DNA of 64,000 nucleotides from Platanthera guangdongensis (taxonomy: Eukaryota; Streptophyta; Magnoliopsida; Asparagales; Orchidaceae), in contig CM077151.1 in assembly GCA_039583875.1 (NCBI GenBank), positions 27,914,390 through 27,978,389 on the forward strand. Reading direction: 5' to 3'. This document shows positions 63,214 through 64,000 of this stretch, one piece after another. The notes beneath the pieces were generated by a model. The model saw nothing but the letters and a program-made list of their open reading frames with translations, searched no databases and had not been told where the DNA came from. The position numbers were made by a program, and so were the translations under genes. Numbering within the stretch: position 1 is the stretch's first letter; each line of letters begins with the position of its first letter.

Positions 63214-63688
63214 ATGTCTGAATACAGCTCCTCAGCAACCGTGACGCAAGAGAATACCGTGTCATCCGCAGTTGAGGTTGTTGACTCCTACAACAATATG
63301 CCAGCAGATATGCGAGATTACTATTACTTCGCTGTATTACTCAGCAACTTTACTCATGCTACAACCGCTGATTTCTTACAATCGCTCTTCCAAAATCTTC
63401 CAGGCTTTCTACACGCCAGCGTATGCAGTCCTACTTCAAATTGCACTATAAATCATTGCACCATTTTTTTAATAAGTAAACCATATTGAACATTTATTAA
63501 TGCAGGTCGACATCAACACATCAAGCAATCAAACTGTGATAGGAGAACTGATCTTTACAGATGAAGTGTCGATGCATGCTGTTGCAAACGTGATAGACGG
63601 ACAAATAATTGATGGGAGACCAATATCAACCGAGGAACTACGGCTGTTTGATATTAAACCAGAATACTATCACCAACGTATGAATTAA
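63214..63688 (+). CDS. Small two-exon RRM-fold-like protein in Helitron context
   Basis: Exon 1 is 63214-63420 (69 codons) and exon 2 is 63506-63688. The 85-bp AT-rich intron has donor GCC AGC|GTATGC and acceptor TTAATGCAG and sits in phase 0, giving 129 residues. The pattern YFAVLLSNFTHATTADFLQS, LFQNLPG, IGELIFTDEVSMHAVANVID and GQIIDGRPIS follows the beta-alpha-beta-beta-alpha-beta order of an RRM, with RNP2-like VLLSNF and a much altered RNP1 (TVIGELIF, aromatic residues lost). RNA or DNA binding is thus possible but not shown. It lies between two helicase sequences on the same strand. RPA-type proteins are known Helitron passengers; an RRM-like one would be unusual. The start ATG (MSEYSSS) is chosen because sequence before it is non-coding in character. 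Confidence 0.5.
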
Positions 63689-63874
63689 AGCTCATTACGA
63701 AAGACAGTATATATAAATACTCTATAGAGAATTTCTCCACTCTCACTTCTGCTGAATATATACATCACATATACCACTACTGACATATTATGCTAATATG
63801 CCTTCAACTACTGTGTCATTTACCTATTGTGTACTATCATTTGCTCTGCTATGTACTGTATATACCATTGTTAA

Positions 63875-63908
63875 CATATCGTTGATAAAAATGTTTATCA
63901 ACGATATG
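63875..63908. repeat. Perfect 15-bp hairpin with AATG loop
   Basis: CATATCGTTGATAAA (63875-63889) is followed by AATG and its exact inverse TTTATCAACGATATG (63894-63908). It lies just upstream of the second helicase similarity. Confidence 0.9.
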
Positions 63909-63924
63909 CATATTATCTCATTAC

Positions 63925-64000
63925 TGAAACAATACATCGTAATGAATGTGCTCTTTTCTTTGTTGATGGCCCTGGAGGCAGTGTTAAAACATTTTTATAT
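63925..64000 (+). pseudogene. Second Helitron helicase, start of ATPase domain, cut by the window edge
   Basis: The frame reads TETIHRNECALFFVDGPGGS followed by VKTFLY at the edge. This is the FFIDGPGGTGKTFLY Walker A region of Helitron helicase, with the key Gly before Lys changed to Val, which would harm ATP binding. What follows lies outside the window. It aligns with the Walker A part of the first helicase near 60093 and so is a separate copy. Confidence 0.75.

Overview
The window looks like a transposon-saturated stretch of a large flowering-plant genome. The reasons are a plant-type type I metacaspase with GT-AG introns, a tRNA-derived Au-type SINE, an RTE-type LINE, SIRE-like and other Copia elements, Ty3/gypsy-type LTR elements, Helitron helicases and foldback MITEs. 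No bacterial, viral or organellar genes were seen. The species cannot be named from the sequence alone.

The one clearly host gene is a metacaspase on the + strand. Its four visible exons are 9104-9434, 21336-21459, 45418-45612 and 46418-46477, and they join in a consistent reading phase. The first exon holds the catalytic His/Cys dyad and the last ends in a normal stop. Two introns of about 11.9 kb and 24.0 kb are filled with nested transposons. The N-terminal exons were not found. Upstream, 8522-8669 is a captured first exon of an ARF1-type GTPase lying between inverted repeats.

Layout. 1-3920: an intron-containing transposon gene split by a 2.3 kb solo LTR. 4000-6010: LTR-like promoters and a decayed Copia integrase. 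6190-7520: probable solo LTR. 7940-8780: ARF1 capture. 9104-21335: metacaspase intron with RTE LINE, Copia fragment, a gag-only LTR element and a SINE. 21460-45417: second giant intron with a Copia element (22477-30926) invaded by a Helitron, then a small LTR element (about 30940-43800) that carries a complete 10.7 kb SIRE-like element (32554-43260). 45694-46295: MITEs in the last intron. 46960-47853 and 56496-57802: solo LTRs of one family. 50101-56160: a complete non-autonomous LTR element whose pol is replaced by a 79-bp minisatellite. 58429-64000: Helitron sequence with a helicase broken only by stop codons, a small two-exon RRM-like gene, and the start of a second helicase.

The most striking structure is in the SIRE-like LTRs. 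About 24 consecutive mini-hairpins with different stems are separated by a near-constant linker, TGAGGTAGG or TGAGYTGTAGG. Both LTRs carry the array, and at least one stem differs between them by a compensatory base-pair change. The element lacks integrase and reverse transcriptase but keeps gag and an extra long coiled-coil reading region.
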